This document shows, in pieces, positions 11,104 to 21,989 of a stretch of 64,000 nucleotides of DNA. A program made the position numbers and the translations under genes. The first letter of the stretch is position 1. Each line of letters starts with the position of its first letter. The notes beneath the pieces are model-generated. The model saw only the letters and a list, made by a program, of their open reading frames with translations, was not told where the DNA came from and searched no databases. The stretch is from Hypomyces perniciosus (lineage: Eukaryota > Ascomycota > Sordariomycetes > Hypocreales > Hypocreaceae). The stretch covers positions 248,001 to 312,000 of the forward strand of contig SPDT01000011.1 in NCBI GenBank assembly GCA_008477525.1, written 5' to 3'.

Positions 11104-11116
11104 TGTACACGGCACT
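11104..11116. repeat. Target-site duplication, copy 3 of 3
   Basis: TGTACACGGCACT after the tail of the longer LINE. Confidence 0.85.
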
Positions 11117-11636
11117 TTGTGCACAGAAGTAGACGGAAGGCGCGGGAGCTAACGGGCTTTTAAGACAAATGCCTTGATTACTCCGTACTGATATGCCGAA
11201 TACGAGGCTAATTTGCGGTGAGCCCGCTCGTTCTGTAGTATGAGCTAACGATAATACACAAGGTGATGCCACCGCCCCTGTAACCTGATTGGTTCGCACT
11301 TCATTAGGTGTTGTGCCACGACATCTCGATGTGGCAATTACCTCTTTGCTGACATGGCTGCGGGAATGGTTCCTAATAAGCAATAAAGACTCGACTGGGA
11401 CGACTAACAAAATGCCTTCGGAACTGGGCAATTGAAGGATCTTGATTGCTAGCTAACTAAGCGAATATAATGATCTCTAAAAAGATGGAATAAATAAATG
11501 ATTAAGAAAGGAATGAGTTGTATGCCACATAAATTCCAACTAATCTCCCAAACAGCTTTCCTTCGTACACGCCTCTTCCTTCATGTGACGTCATGCCCCT
11601 GACTAAGATCCACCTTGTAGTCTAATCTCCACTATT
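11117..11636. other. Intergenic, no supported gene
   Basis: A TACTCCGTA site lies at 11179-11187. No gene-like frame; the minus-strand frame across the LINE tail is judged spurious. Confidence 0.5.
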
Positions 11637-12157
11637 TCAACAACCTTGGTATACCATCACCGACATAGCCTGACCGAAGTTGTTATTGTCGCATGATGCA
11701 AGGTTCTTTGAAGTAATTCCTTGGTGGTGTATCACACTACCTTGGCAATCAATATCGCCAAACCAGCTTACTGTGGGATAAGGGCTTTTAGCGATCTGTC
11801 TGTATAACCACCCACTGGCAATGTTCTGTCCTGGACTGGAGACACATGCACCGCATCCGAACTGCGTGGCAGTAAAGATTGGTCTGCCACCGCAATCTCT
11901 TTCTGGATGAGCATCAAATTGTCTGTCACCCTTCCTCTTTGTGAGGGAACTGCCGCCAAAGTTGACAATCTCTCCCGGAGTTGTGACGTTGTACTTGGGA
12001 ACACGAGCCATCGGCTCCCACCCAGTCGTAGTATTGAGTGTCAAAACACAGCAAATTCCTCAGATGTCAGTCCGGGCAGATCTGACGGCACACGAGTTGT
12101 CGTACGTCCTGGCTGGGCTACAGCAAGCGCAGCAAAATAAAGCAGGACTGTCTTCAT
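11637..12157 (-). CDS. Small secreted cysteine-rich protein
   Basis: Exon 1 is 12157-12106, then a 47-nt intron 12105-12059 (GTACGA..CTGAC..CTGAG) and exon 2 12058-11637, giving 157 aa. The N-terminus MKTVLLYFAALAVA is a good signal peptide. A dibasic Kex2-type site follows in SSLTKRKGD. The roughly 98-residue C-terminal part has six cysteines (DCGG, FGCGAC, DCQG, SCDNNN and a final GC), enough for three disulfides. Without the intron the signal peptide and the mature part are in different frames, so the gene model depends on it; otherwise the locus is a frameshifted pseudogene. The LINE 12205-13123 ends only about 48 bp upstream of the ATG. I do not recognise the family; an effector-like or antimicrobial role would be a guess. 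Confidence 0.65.
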
Positions 12158-12204
12158 GATATGCATTGTGGGTAGTGGTAGTGAGGGTTATAATACCGGT
12201 GATT

Positions 12205-13123
12205 GTTTTTGTTTGTTTGTTTTATTATTTACGTCCACTAAGTAAGCTAGTTACACAAATCCCTTATGGGCAATAGGACGTCAGGAGCCCGCGGCTTGCG
12301 CCGCTGTTCGCTGAGTTTCAATTTACAAAGGAAAAAGGGTCAATCTGGGTGGTGTCAATCTGTTTCCGCCGGGGGAGGGCCATAAGGGTCCGCTTCCTCC
12401 ACTAGTTTCTGGAAGGCCTTGCTTCCTGTAGGTCCGAGTAGGTAAGAGAGGGGGGTCTCTCCTGGGGGGATGTCTGGGAGGAAAGGCCTGACCATTCTGC
12501 ATTCCGCGAAGTGGCCTTGTCTCCTTGGTTCGCCGTACTTGCAGACAGACTCTCTGTCGTGCCCGAAGCGTTCGTGGTATTCTTGGAAGTCCCCATGTCC
12601 CGATCTTTCTGCCAGAAGCCTGTGGAGGATGGGGCGTGGGAGCTTGAGTTCCGGGGGGGAAGCTGGGGCCCCGAGTCCCCATCGTTCGTAGCCCTCCGGG
12701 GTCCTGCCGAGCCAGTCTCGTTCCCTTACCTCCGCGACTTCTTCCTTGGTCCATCTTCTGATATGTGTGATCGTAGCCCAGTTCTGTGGCGCGGCGGGGA
12801 GGGCCGCGCCTCGTTTAGCCAAACGGTCGGCTTGTTCGTTGCCCATGATGTCCTCATGTCCTGGAACCCACGAGACGAAGGTCCTGCAGGGCGAGATGCT
12901 CTGTGCTAGTTTCTGGAAGCGTATGTACGCTCCTTGCATGGAAGGGGGGGGCTTGCCAAGCAGCCCGTCGACAACCGACGAGTTGTCCAGGAAGAGGTAG
13001 GCTGTTTGTATCGTGCGGTCTTCCTCTATGCGTCTAGCCACCAGCTCCATGGCCTTCAGGGCGGCCTGTGCCTCCGCGTCGTAGACCTCTGCGTTGTTGA
13101 GGCGCCCGGTGTCTGTGGTTGCT
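12205..13123 (-). mobile_element. Tad-like LINE fragment (AAAC-tail family, copy 2)
   Basis: The minus strand encodes RNase H (EAQAALKAMEL, FLDNSSVVDGLL, WVPGHEDIMGNEQADRLA) and the C-terminal knuckle region, stopping at 12355. The 3'UTR and (AAAC)n tail point toward lower coordinates. It is nearly identical to 30510-31424 over its whole length and begins at the same nucleotide. In both copies the second knuckle cysteine is Tyr (CKYGEPRRQGHFAEC). No clear target-site duplication was found. Confidence 0.9.
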
Positions 13124-13151
13124 AAAACATCTATGCAATATCTAGGTATAA

Positions 13152-13428
13152 TGTCAGAAGACCGTAACTGGGGTCAGACGGATCGGGCGAAGGGAGCGGC
13201 GACCCTAGGGAAGAGTGACGAAGTCTCGTAGCAAATAACCAGAATATCATAAAGAGATAGATTCAAACTAGCAGGTAGGTGCCGCAGTTGGATTTCATTG
13301 ATCCCTGAGGTCTCTCTGTCTTGGGGCCAAGCTGCTATTATATACAATTGTCTAGGTCTTCTAGACCTTCCGGACCTTCCGGACCTTCCGGACCTCCGGA
13401 CTAACTGGTCCTGACAAGGGTCCTGACA
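13152..13428. mobile_element. Possible solo LTR (TGTCAG..CTGACA)
   Basis: The segment starts TGTCAG and ends CTGACA, an inverted terminal pair expected for LTRs. It contains a tandem CTTCCGGAC repeat near 13365-13400. Flanking pentamers (TATAA and TAAAT) are not identical, so the call rests on termini only. Confidence 0.4.
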
Positions 13429-13534
13429 TAAATACCCTATAAAGGGTATAGCTCTTTAATTATATATTAAAATCTTATAAATTCCTTTTATAATTGTCGC
13501 AATCCAAGCACGTTTTCCTTATATACAGTTGGTA

Positions 13535-13920
13535 TATGACGATCCGGGTTGATTCTTAAGGGATAAACCGAGGTTTATGGGTTTATATTGATAAAGAGGT
13601 TAAAGATGAATACTAAGCAGGGTAATATAGTCACAATTCTATAGAATAGGCGATTTTAGTGAATGCAATTATTAACGACTATTTAAGTAATTATATTAAA
13701 TAAGTGATAAGCTAGTTATATATATATAAAGGGAATAATCGTGGATCACCTTGGATTATATTTATTTTCCTAGTGATCTATAGTGAGTCTTTCTATTAGT
13801 TTACTGGGGTTACTTTATAGTTTACAGTAATCCGAGTGATCCTATACTGATTGGTCCATTTATCCGAGGTTCCTCCGGGTATATACTATGTCACGTTCTT
13901 ATAATGGTTGGATTGTGACA
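13535..13920 (+). mobile_element. Solo LTR, family X, RIP-altered copy A
   Basis: Aligned over most of its length with 16406-16792, from the TGACGATCCGGGTTGATTC start to the ATTGTGACA end. It shows many C-to-T and G-to-A differences, including terminal TGTGAC changed to TATGAC, as RIP would produce. No target duplication is recognisable. Confidence 0.75.
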
Positions 13921-14173
13921 GTACGCAACCACCTATATCGAGCCTGTTATAAATAAACACAGAACTACATAAAAGGGAACAGTAAGAAAAAGCCGAATCG
14001 CTCTAAGCTCTTTATTAATAGACAAAGCTTTGGATCTATAAGTGCTGTGTTATTAAGTTGCTGTTTCTGACTTTTAAGTATCAGAAATATTAAAATACTT
14101 ATTATGGGCCCTTGTTAGTAACCTTATAGCCGTCATCCTCCCTGTTCCCTAGCACTGGAACCGCCATCCTCTA

Positions 14174-14580
14174 TGTCACGACCCGACCATGTCGAAGACC
14201 AGGTCACGCGGACACGGGAGAATATCGGTTGCACCGACCAATCATCAGGAAGTGATCACCGCGCTAAGAGTGATCACTCAAACGCTCACTACACCAAGAC
14301 GTGCGATCACTTACTCGATCACCGCACTATCGCAGTGATCGCAGCAACGCTCACTGGAACATCAGCGATCGCACATGGATCTCCTTTGTATATATACGAC
14401 TGGCTTGTCACTCATTTAGTATAGTTACTTAGACAGTCGTTAACAATTGCATCCACCAGAACCGCCTGTTCTACAGAATCGTGACTACGTTACCCTGCTC
14501 AGTATTCATCCCTGACCTCTCTGTCAACATAAACCCGCGAACCTCGGTTTATCCCTTGAGAATCAACCTGGATCGTCACA
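14174..14580 (-). mobile_element. Solo LTR, family X, copy B (inverted)
   Basis: TGTCACGACCCGACC..GATCGTCACA is the reverse complement of the family-X LTR. It is little mutated in its terminal parts but has its own GATCAC-rich internal stretch. Flanking pentamers CTCTA and CTTAT do not match. Confidence 0.75.
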
Positions 14581-15640
14581 CTTATTAATACTTTAAGTAC
14601 TTTAAAGCACTATTGAATTTAGCAGATATATAGTTACTTAAGTGGAAAGAAAAGGAGTATAGGAAAGAGTTAATTTAGTAAGGCTACTAGGCCGATAACT
14701 ACCAGGGCAAATATACTTACCTATCCTAATAAAGTAGGGAATTACTGAGAGCTTTTTACGCTTTGCGCGCCTGCGTGCGAGCATTATTATCCAAACCGGC
14801 TATAGCGATATAGATAAAGAGGGAGCACCGGATAATGCAGGCAAGGGTGCGGGCGCAGGCGCAGGAGCAGGAGGAGGAACACTGGCAAGGGCGTTGTTGG
14901 CAGCTATAAGGGCCGCGAGGCCACTACTATAACTACGGGCGCGACTAGCGCGCCTAACACCATGAGTGCCCTGACTAATAGGGCGACCAAGCGATGGAGT
15001 GGCGGAGGAAGTATTTTTCTGTTAAGTTGCGATTAGTATATACACGGAAAGGATTGGGATACGCTGCTTAAGCAGACTAGGACTTACTATACTACGAGTA
15101 CGGACTATAATGATGATAATAAGAAAGAAAAGTAAGCGAAGGGTGGGAAGACTGCTAATATATAACTAAAAAGGAGCAGTTTATTTTATTTACCTAATCG
15201 CGAAAGCTTTTTATACTTTCTATCATTAATGCCAAAAAATAGGTATATTATTTACTTTATATTGAGTCCTATAAATAGATATTAATGCGTTTAATAATAA
15301 TAATAAAGCTTATAATTATTAAAAGGGGGCTTTGCAGAGCGCTAATATTTACTCGCAATACTATAGATAGGCTGGAAGGGCAGTTAATAAGGCACTAGGA
15401 ATAGCCTTATTAACTAGGGGGTGTGTCGGAATAAGTGAGTAGGCAATAGGCCTTAGCGCATTGTATGCTATTACGCTATTCGGTATCGCTAAGCTTACTT
15501 CACTTAAACTGCCTAAAACAGCCTAGTCTACAGGGCATAATGTATATATAACAAGCCCTTACAGCATAATGTCTTTTATTCTTTTCAAGCTTTTAAGTTA
15601 TCTCCTAATGCTCTATATAGCTTGTTCGCGCATCGTGACA
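14581..15640 (+). mobile_element. AT-rich Copia-like relic with start of a 3' LTR
   Basis: A stop-dense, TA-rich sequence without usable frames. At 15415-15423 a purine run AGGGGGTG directly precedes TGTCGGAATAAG at 15424, the arrangement of polypurine tract and 3' LTR seen in fungal Copia elements. A possible LTR end GTGACA is near 15640. The interpretation rests on this junction. Confidence 0.4.
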
Positions 15641-16400
15641 GTAATATACTTAAAGCGCCTCCCTAAAAATAATAAAGGGTATAGCAATACCTTTCCGCTT
15701 AAGGTTAAGGCTTTCTCTTTTGCTAGGGATATTGGCTAAGGATTAGCTAAAAGAGGAGGAGGAGGTATATTTATTATAGCAGTAACCTTCCCTTATAGCT
15801 CAGTAAGCTCGGCTTATACTAGAGTTATTGCTGCCTCCACGCTCCTTTATATTATTTACTTAAATTAAGCTATTGCTTCTTTATCTATTATAGCGGATCT
15901 TCTTTTAGGATATCTCTATAGCTCGGTTCACTCAGTTTTAATTATATTAGGGAACTGGTTTGCGTAATATATAAAAGGAGGCTCTTAGATTGTTTAACTA
16001 AGACTAGGGAGCAAACAAAGAGTATTACTCCCTAGTTGCTACTATATTGCTATATATATTTGTAACTGTAACGAGGGCTTTATACCCTAGGGTCTACTAG
16101 GCCTGTTCTGGCCTAGGCTAGTGGCTCTGCCTATCCTATACTATTCTCTCAGGCAAAGTCAGGTACAGCAAAGTTGTGACAAATCGTCATACCGTCACGC
16201 CAACAGGCAAAAGAATAGGCTAATAATCGCATTTCTAGCAATTATCATGACGGTACCAACTGTATATAAGGGAAACGTGCTTGGATCGCGACAAAAGTCC
16301 ATGCCCCAACTAGGTTCATCCTATAACACCTAAGCCTACTATGATTTTGGTGATATTTAATGCAGAGAGAATCTAGTTTACTATACCAGTATCCACTTCT
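15641..16400. other. AT-rich, probably RIPed TE remnant
   Basis: Composition continues from the preceding relic; no frame or terminus recognised. Confidence 0.4.
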
Positions 16401-16405
16401 TTTTA
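16401..16405. repeat. 5-bp target-site duplication, left
   Basis: TTTTA, repeated exactly at 16793-16797. Confidence 0.75.
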
Positions 16406-16792
16406 TGTGACGATCCGGGTTGATTCTCAAGGGATAAACCGAGGTTCGTGGGTTTATGTTGACAGAGAGGTCAGGGATGAATACTGAGCAGGGTAACGTA
16501 GTCACGATTCTGTAGAACAGGCGGTTCTGGTGAATGCAATTGTTAACGACTGTTTAAGTAACTATACTAAACGATCGTGACTTATCCAGTCTTATATACA
16601 AAGGAGATACATAGTGAATGTACTTGGATCGTTTGGATCATAGCGATCCTAGTGATCCTGGATCACGGTTCCATACGGTGATCCTTCTTATGGGATCGCG
16701 CTCGTAGTTGCGATCCGTTGGTGATTGGCCGGAGGTTCCGATGTTCTGCCGTGATCCCGTGACCAGGTCTTCGACATGGTCGGGTCGTGACA
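16406..16792 (+). mobile_element. Solo LTR, family X, intact copy C
   Basis: 387 bp from TGTGACGATCC to GGGTCGTGACA with imperfect inverted ends (TGTGACGA, TCGTGACA) and a perfect 5-bp TTTTA duplication. With no internal region this is a solo LTR left by recombination. It is much less mutated than copy A. Confidence 0.9.
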
Positions 16793-16797
16793 TTTTA
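16793..16797. repeat. 5-bp target-site duplication, right
   Basis: TTTTA directly after the LTR end. Confidence 0.75.
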
Positions 16798-17410
16798 CTA
16801 GCCTTAATGTTTAATTAATAGACTTTCAGTTTTTCCCCTTTTATTAGGTCTCTGGTTATGGGGTAAAGATTCTACATAGTGTAGTATGTTATGCGCTTAT
16901 TCTTAATTCCAGGTTTAGTCTTTAACGTATATAAGTAGTAGGTTATAGGAGCTAGGCCTCCTGGCTTTATTAGTAGTGTCTTTATTTAAGGGGAGGCTTA
17001 GAGCTATCTATATCTTATCAGTTTATATTAATGTATTATGGCTTTTTCTAAAGATATATCTAACTTTCTGCTTAACTGTATTTAAGGTTCCAGTAGTTTA
17101 TCTCTTATTATCCTAAGCCTATTCTAGTTTCATTATTTTAAATCACTTAGTTTATCTTACTTATATCTTAGTTCACTAGAGTGGCAAGGCTCGCCAATTA
17201 TTCTAAGTCTTCCTTTCCCAGCCACAATTTTACTAGTATACTTTCAGCCAGGCTCTCTATCCTTTTTAGCTAGCCTAACCCTTTTATAATCTGTAGGTAA
17301 TATTCTGTAGTAATAGAAATTTGTTGGAATAATTCTCTAAGCGTGCTAGTATAGTGGTATATTAGTTTCAGTACCACTTTCTCTTAGTTGTATTTATCTG
17401 TATACCACAG
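16798..17410. other. AT-rich, probably RIPed DNA
   Basis: TA-rich and stop-dense; nothing recognisable. Confidence 0.4.
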
Positions 17411-18666
17411 CGGCAGGTTAGTCTCCGCAGAGTCCTCGTTTCAGGTTTCGGCACCACAGCGCCTCTGTCTCATTCTAGAGCCTTAACTCTAGGTTTACCG
17501 TCTCGTGTCGAACCGCAGCTCGATGGTGTTGTTTCGGGGGCTGTTTTCCCGGTATGTATAGAGTCTCGGGTAGGTGGTATTTGCAATGATATACTCGCTT
17601 GATAGAAATAGTCAGAACGCGAAGAGTGTCCCTACAGCTCGCACTATAAAATCACTGTATGTACATCAATGGTTCTATGGCAGTGCTTGTTGATTCTTCT
17701 AAGCAAGTTGGAACTGCTTCCCCTTTATTACATTAACACCTATTTTCCGTCGGAGAAATATTCTTCCGCCCAGAACCCCAACAAGCCAGAGGTGTAGTGC
17801 AGTTGTCAATAGATAAGCTTCGTGCTTGTGTTGTCTTTAATATTCCCTGAACCGCTTTCATGAGTAGGTCAATCGCAGAGGATTTAATCTCACTTAAGCC
17901 GTCCCTATCGTTACTCAAGGCCTGTCACATCACGTGATTAGGGTTTGAAAGAGCATCTTATATGTCTCTGACATGGAAGGCAATAACGGTCGCCTCTATA
18001 TCCTTGTTGCATTGCTGCAATTGCTAACAAGACCCTGTACTCTTGCTCGTTTATTTTTCGAGAATTTGGTTTCCGAATGGCCGAATGGCTGGCATAATGG
18101 GTTAATAAAAAAGAGGGGTTATAAGAATGACGCGGTCGCGTCCTTCTGGCGCTCGCTTATCGATTACGTCAGTTGGAACGGACTTACTGACATAACTAGG
18201 AAATCGACCAATTATTGTGAGGCGCAGAAAAGAATGTTTTACTGTTGCCACGTAAGCCAGAGACGCCAGTGGGAGACTTATTGTTGGTGGGTAAACCACC
18301 GTAAAAGCTTCCAGCCACAGTCAGACCTAACGGCTGACATCAGCGAAACGGTTCAATGTGGCGGCAAGATTTTGGACTATTGACAGCAACACTGCAAGGA
18401 CCTATAATAGCGCGCTTAATAGTGCTATTTCTTATGTACCTGTTATGTATATAAGGATGCCTGACCATCTACCGTTTACTAAGACTTTTAATGCAATTCA
18501 ATTTTCCACTCTTTTATGTTATCTTGCATCATTTCACCGAGACTTATTAATTGGGATGGGGATCCAATTCTGACCTAACCGAACCCTCACAGCAACACAC
18601 TTTTAATACCTAGGGATCTTGGCTGGCCCATTTTGGCCGACTGAATAAGCTTTAAACAATATAGCC
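17411..18666. other. Intergenic, no supported gene
   Basis: Composition returns to normal near 17411. A 136-codon plus frame at 17973-18383 has no domain, no splice context and many Trp/Cys, so it is judged chance. Confidence 0.5.
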
Positions 18667-20658
18667 ATGGATACACTGCAAGCTCATGCAAACAACCCCT
18701 CGCCTCTCTTCGCCCGCAACGCGTGCTTGTGCTGCGACAACGAAAAAGGAAATGCGACAAAAAGCTACCTGCTTGCGCTTCTTGTATAGGGTATGTTTCA
18801 TTAATACAAAATTTACTTTTAAGGTAAATTGAACTGACCTTCTCTGACAGGAAAGGATATTTTTGCAGCTACTCTGAGCTAGAAATGTCCAGCTCGGCAA
18901 TTGGGTTGCGAAGCCTAGCGGACAGTTTCCAAATTGACAAGTCATATCTGGAACCTGAAAATCATCGGCAACATCAACTCCCTCCCATATACTTCCTAGA
19001 CTCCGATTTTCATCGACAAGGCGACATTGGCATTCCAAACCCGGGTGAACTCGTGCCGGCAACTGTGATGCATATATTAGGGGACCTCGTAGCAATCAGG
19101 GTTATGGCATCGGTTTATTTCAAAACCATTCATACCTGGATTCCTATCATTTCTAAATCTCGCTTTCATCATCACATAGTCAGCCCTCTGTCACCGTACC
19201 TTCGAACAGACGCTGCGTTACTTTTACTGAGCATGAAATTGATTTCCTCAAACCCACAGGAAACTCATTATGTAAGATCACTTTATATTGCTGCGAAGCA
19301 ATATTTCCACAAATTAGAGACCGCAGGAACACTCACTATCCAGGGGCTTCAAGCCGCCATTTTGATATCGGTCTACGAGTTTGGACATGCTATCTATCCA
19401 TCAGCGTACTTCTCGATAGGTATCTGTGTAAGATACGGCACCGCCCTTCGACTTGATGAAGCTATGATGGCCGAGAAGAGCAGCCAGTCCAATTGGGTCG
19501 AGCTTGAAGAGCAAAGGAGAGTTTGGTGGGCAATACTTGCACTGGATAGGTGAGAACCCAGATATATCTAATGTTGCACCTTATCATGGCTCAATTGGTT
19601 GTGCCTCGGAGAGCTGTGTCTGTGACGGCAATCCACCCGTCGGTGCATAATAGACACTGGAGATCACTTGTCTCAGGCTGTGAGAAGTTGCCAGGTTCGC
19701 CAGAATTTCACAAACCATGCTAATTGAGGCATATATAATTACAGACTAGTAAACCTGGGATGCCCAGAAAGACCGTTGGCAACCGATGACCCGAAATTAT
19801 ATGATCCTTTTCCGATAAAGGATGCTGCTTGGGATGAAGGAGTGAGAGTCTAAGTTTTTTTAATACTTATGCTTAACATGCCATGTTCTGACAATAAACT
19901 ATCAGGTCTTTCGACCAGGGGAGATATCGACAATTTCCACGACACCCAGGATTAACATGGGACACTTCGGTCGTCTGGTGCACGCCACTTATCTCCTTGG
20001 CCAGGTACTGAGGAAGGTTAGAGAGGCCTCCTCGCAGGAGGGGCTTCATCCCGAATCGGCGGGTCAATTGAGTCGTACCCTTGAAGCACTCATCCGTGTT
20101 TCTGAGACCGAGAAATGTGCTACACGAACTATGGTCTGCGGGGAGACTTCTATTTGTTATAGGTAAAGCACGCGTGGGACAAATGGACCAAAAGAAAAAA
20201 AAGAAAAAGAAAAACTAATTGGTATACATAGTGCACTTGTCATACTTTCTAGAAGTTTGAGTTTCGCAGAAGGAACGTCACGGGAACAGTCCGAAGAACT
20301 TCAGAAAATCGACAATGTGATCCAAGCAGCCGTTGCGGATACGATAGTAAGCTCGGAAATCTCTCTACAAGAAGCAAACATGAGCCTTGATATTGTCTCG
20401 CTACTAAGTCTCCACTGGCTTTATCTTACCGCTGTGATTTCTATTGATCAAAGTCGCCAAAATCCGACTTTAGAGTCATCTACTGGCCTGATGTCCCTTA
20501 AGAGGATGTTAAAGAAACTGGATAAAAGATGGAAGTGTGCTGGTAGGTCCAATAACGCCCTTTAAGAAAGCTTATGATTGTACTGCAGTCTGACCATGAT
20601 CATAGGAGCATATCTAAGTATTGTGGAAGCGAGGGAAATTATAGCTGCTCATTCTTGA
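18667..20658 (+). pseudogene. Zn2Cys6 transcription factor with one-base frameshift in the zinc cluster
   Basis: Six exons: 18667-18790, 18851-19549, 19745-19841, 19906-20162, 20253-20542 and 20606-20658. The zinc cluster starts in the ATG frame (NACLCC) and continues in another frame (RQRKRKCDKKLPACASC). One C appears lost in a TGC-CGA context near 18740. The summed exon length is 1,520 nt, exactly one short of a multiple of three, which supports a single deletion. Downstream is the fungal-specific middle homology region (LEEQRRVWWAILALDRLVNLG, RPLATDDP, GRLVHATYLLGQVLR). A normal copy would be about 506 aa, a nuclear regulator. Either this is a recent pseudogene or the base is an assembly error. 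No metabolic cluster lies beside it. Confidence 0.85.
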
Positions 20659-21179
20659 AATTTGACAATCTGTATTCAAATTCATTACTGCTCCAATCAG
20701 AGTTTCACACTACGGATCCTCTGCCGTGGTCTGACCGCTACATCTTTGTCTTTGCATGATGGGTGAAATCCCCGTGCCCCCCAGGACGGTTTCTGGCAGC
20801 CCCCAATGGGTGGTTGCCCGTAAGTCCTTGTTACTTTGGTGATTCCAAAGGGGCGGTTTTTTGGATCTCAGCACGACGTTCACCACCCTCTATATTCATT
20901 TTCTTGCTGTAGACATACAATTTAGTCGAAACTGGCATATATTTAGACAGCACGCAATATTTTTGCTGAGTACGGTACAATCAATTTGGGTGTTGTCAGA
21001 AGGTCGTATTCATTCTCTCTATCTGCCGTTGGGTTCCCAGCGCAGCTACCCAACCAAATAAAGCAAATCCGGCCCTTGGATTTGAGTATTTGCTACATTT
21101 TAAGGCATAGATTTGAGTAATTTAGCTGTTTAATATGCGTTGATAGATATGTCACGGCCCCACTAGCTTATAAAATATT
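20659..21179. other. Intergenic, no supported gene
   Basis: Nothing recognised. Confidence 0.5.
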
Positions 21180-21252
21180 CCTTATATAGTGTAGTGGTAT
21201 AATATATAGGCTTTAATTTTACAAGGTACAGGTTCGAATCCCTAAATTCCCC
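21180..21252 (+). other. tRNA-like sequence with A-box and B-box (SINE or tRNA relic)
   Basis: TAGTGTAGTGG at 21187-21197 fits a pol III A-box and GGTTCGAATCC at 21231-21241 fits a B-box at tRNA spacing. The acceptor stem does not pair, so this is not a functional tRNA. Confidence 0.35.
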
Positions 21253-21436
21253 CTTCTTTTAATTATATAATCACTAACCTAGAGAGTATATTAGTAAGCG
21301 AGAAATGTTATTTAATATTAGTAAGCAACGGAGCCCTTGGATAAACCCGGAAAAATACTAGCATGGTCGGAAAATTATTAGTCCGAGATAAAATACTACC
21401 CTATACATTTGATCAAATCTATCAAATCTAAGGCCT

Positions 21437-21509
21437 GTCTTAATAGCGGAGTGGTTACCTGCCTAGGAGTATTGCTTGCGATACTATCAGTTTGAATCCG
21501 GCTTAGGAA
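21437..21509 (+). pseudogene. Degenerate tRNA-like sequence
   Basis: 73 nt, tRNA length. It has an A-box TAGCGGAGTGG, and a T-loop TTTGAAT where TTCGAAT is expected. T-stem mismatches (ATCAG against CCGGC) are all G-to-A or C-to-T changes. The acceptor ends GTCTTAA and TTAGGAA pair only if such changes are allowed. This looks like a RIP-damaged tRNA gene or SINE head. Confidence 0.4.
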
Positions 21510-21599
21510 AAAACCAAGTAGTTATTTAGGGTAGGGGCCCTAGTAATTTACTTAATAACTTGCATTTTAATGTCGTTAATTAGGACTGCTAAACTCAGT

Positions 21600-21825
21600 G
21601 TTAATTCGCTGGCGAACATAAGGGGTCTTACACCTACGTGGGAGGACCCACTGACGGGCCTCTCTCTTAACAAATACAGGTGCTGAAAAGCTGAGCTTTG
21701 TTAGATATAGGGTATGAGGAGGAGTCAACCTTTGATGTACTATAGCCTAGCATATCCTTTGCCCCAACAGGGGATCGGCCGCAGCTGCGGTGGACGCTAA
21801 ATACTACTACTACTACTACTAAATC
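21600..21825 (+). mobile_element. LINE 3'UTR relic with (ACT)n tail
   Basis: Shares with 6645-6860 the blocks CTTACACC, GGACCCRCTGACGGGCCTCTC, GGTGCTGAA and GGGGATCGGCCGC..GCGGTGGACG. Here it ends in (ACT)n at 21802-21820. The minus-strand frame with a polyvaline run is a product of this repeat. Confidence 0.65.
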
Positions 21826-21989
21826 CAAGGCCTGATGCATTTGGCTGTTTGGCTCATTGGGATGGCCTCGATTTGAGTGTTGCTTTGGTAGCTTTATTTG
21901 ATGACTTTGGTTGGGTAGCTGCGCTGTGGGTTCCCCTGGCATTAGCCCACTGAAGAGGTTGCTCGAAGATATTTTCCCCGACTCTCCAA

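Noticed and set aside
11048..11431. 127-codon minus-strand frame
   Set aside because: Overlaps the LINE tail and its target duplication; composition not protein-like.
13535..16792. A complete LTR retrotransposon with copies A and C as its two LTRs
   Set aside because: Copy C has its own perfect TTTTA duplication, copy B lies inverted inside, and the copies differ strongly, so solo LTRs fit better.
17973..18383. 136-codon plus-strand frame
   Set aside because: No promoter, splice or domain support; lies next to TE-derived DNA.
21667..21942. Minus-strand frame with a run of valines
   Set aside because: Produced by the (ACT)n tail of a LINE relic.
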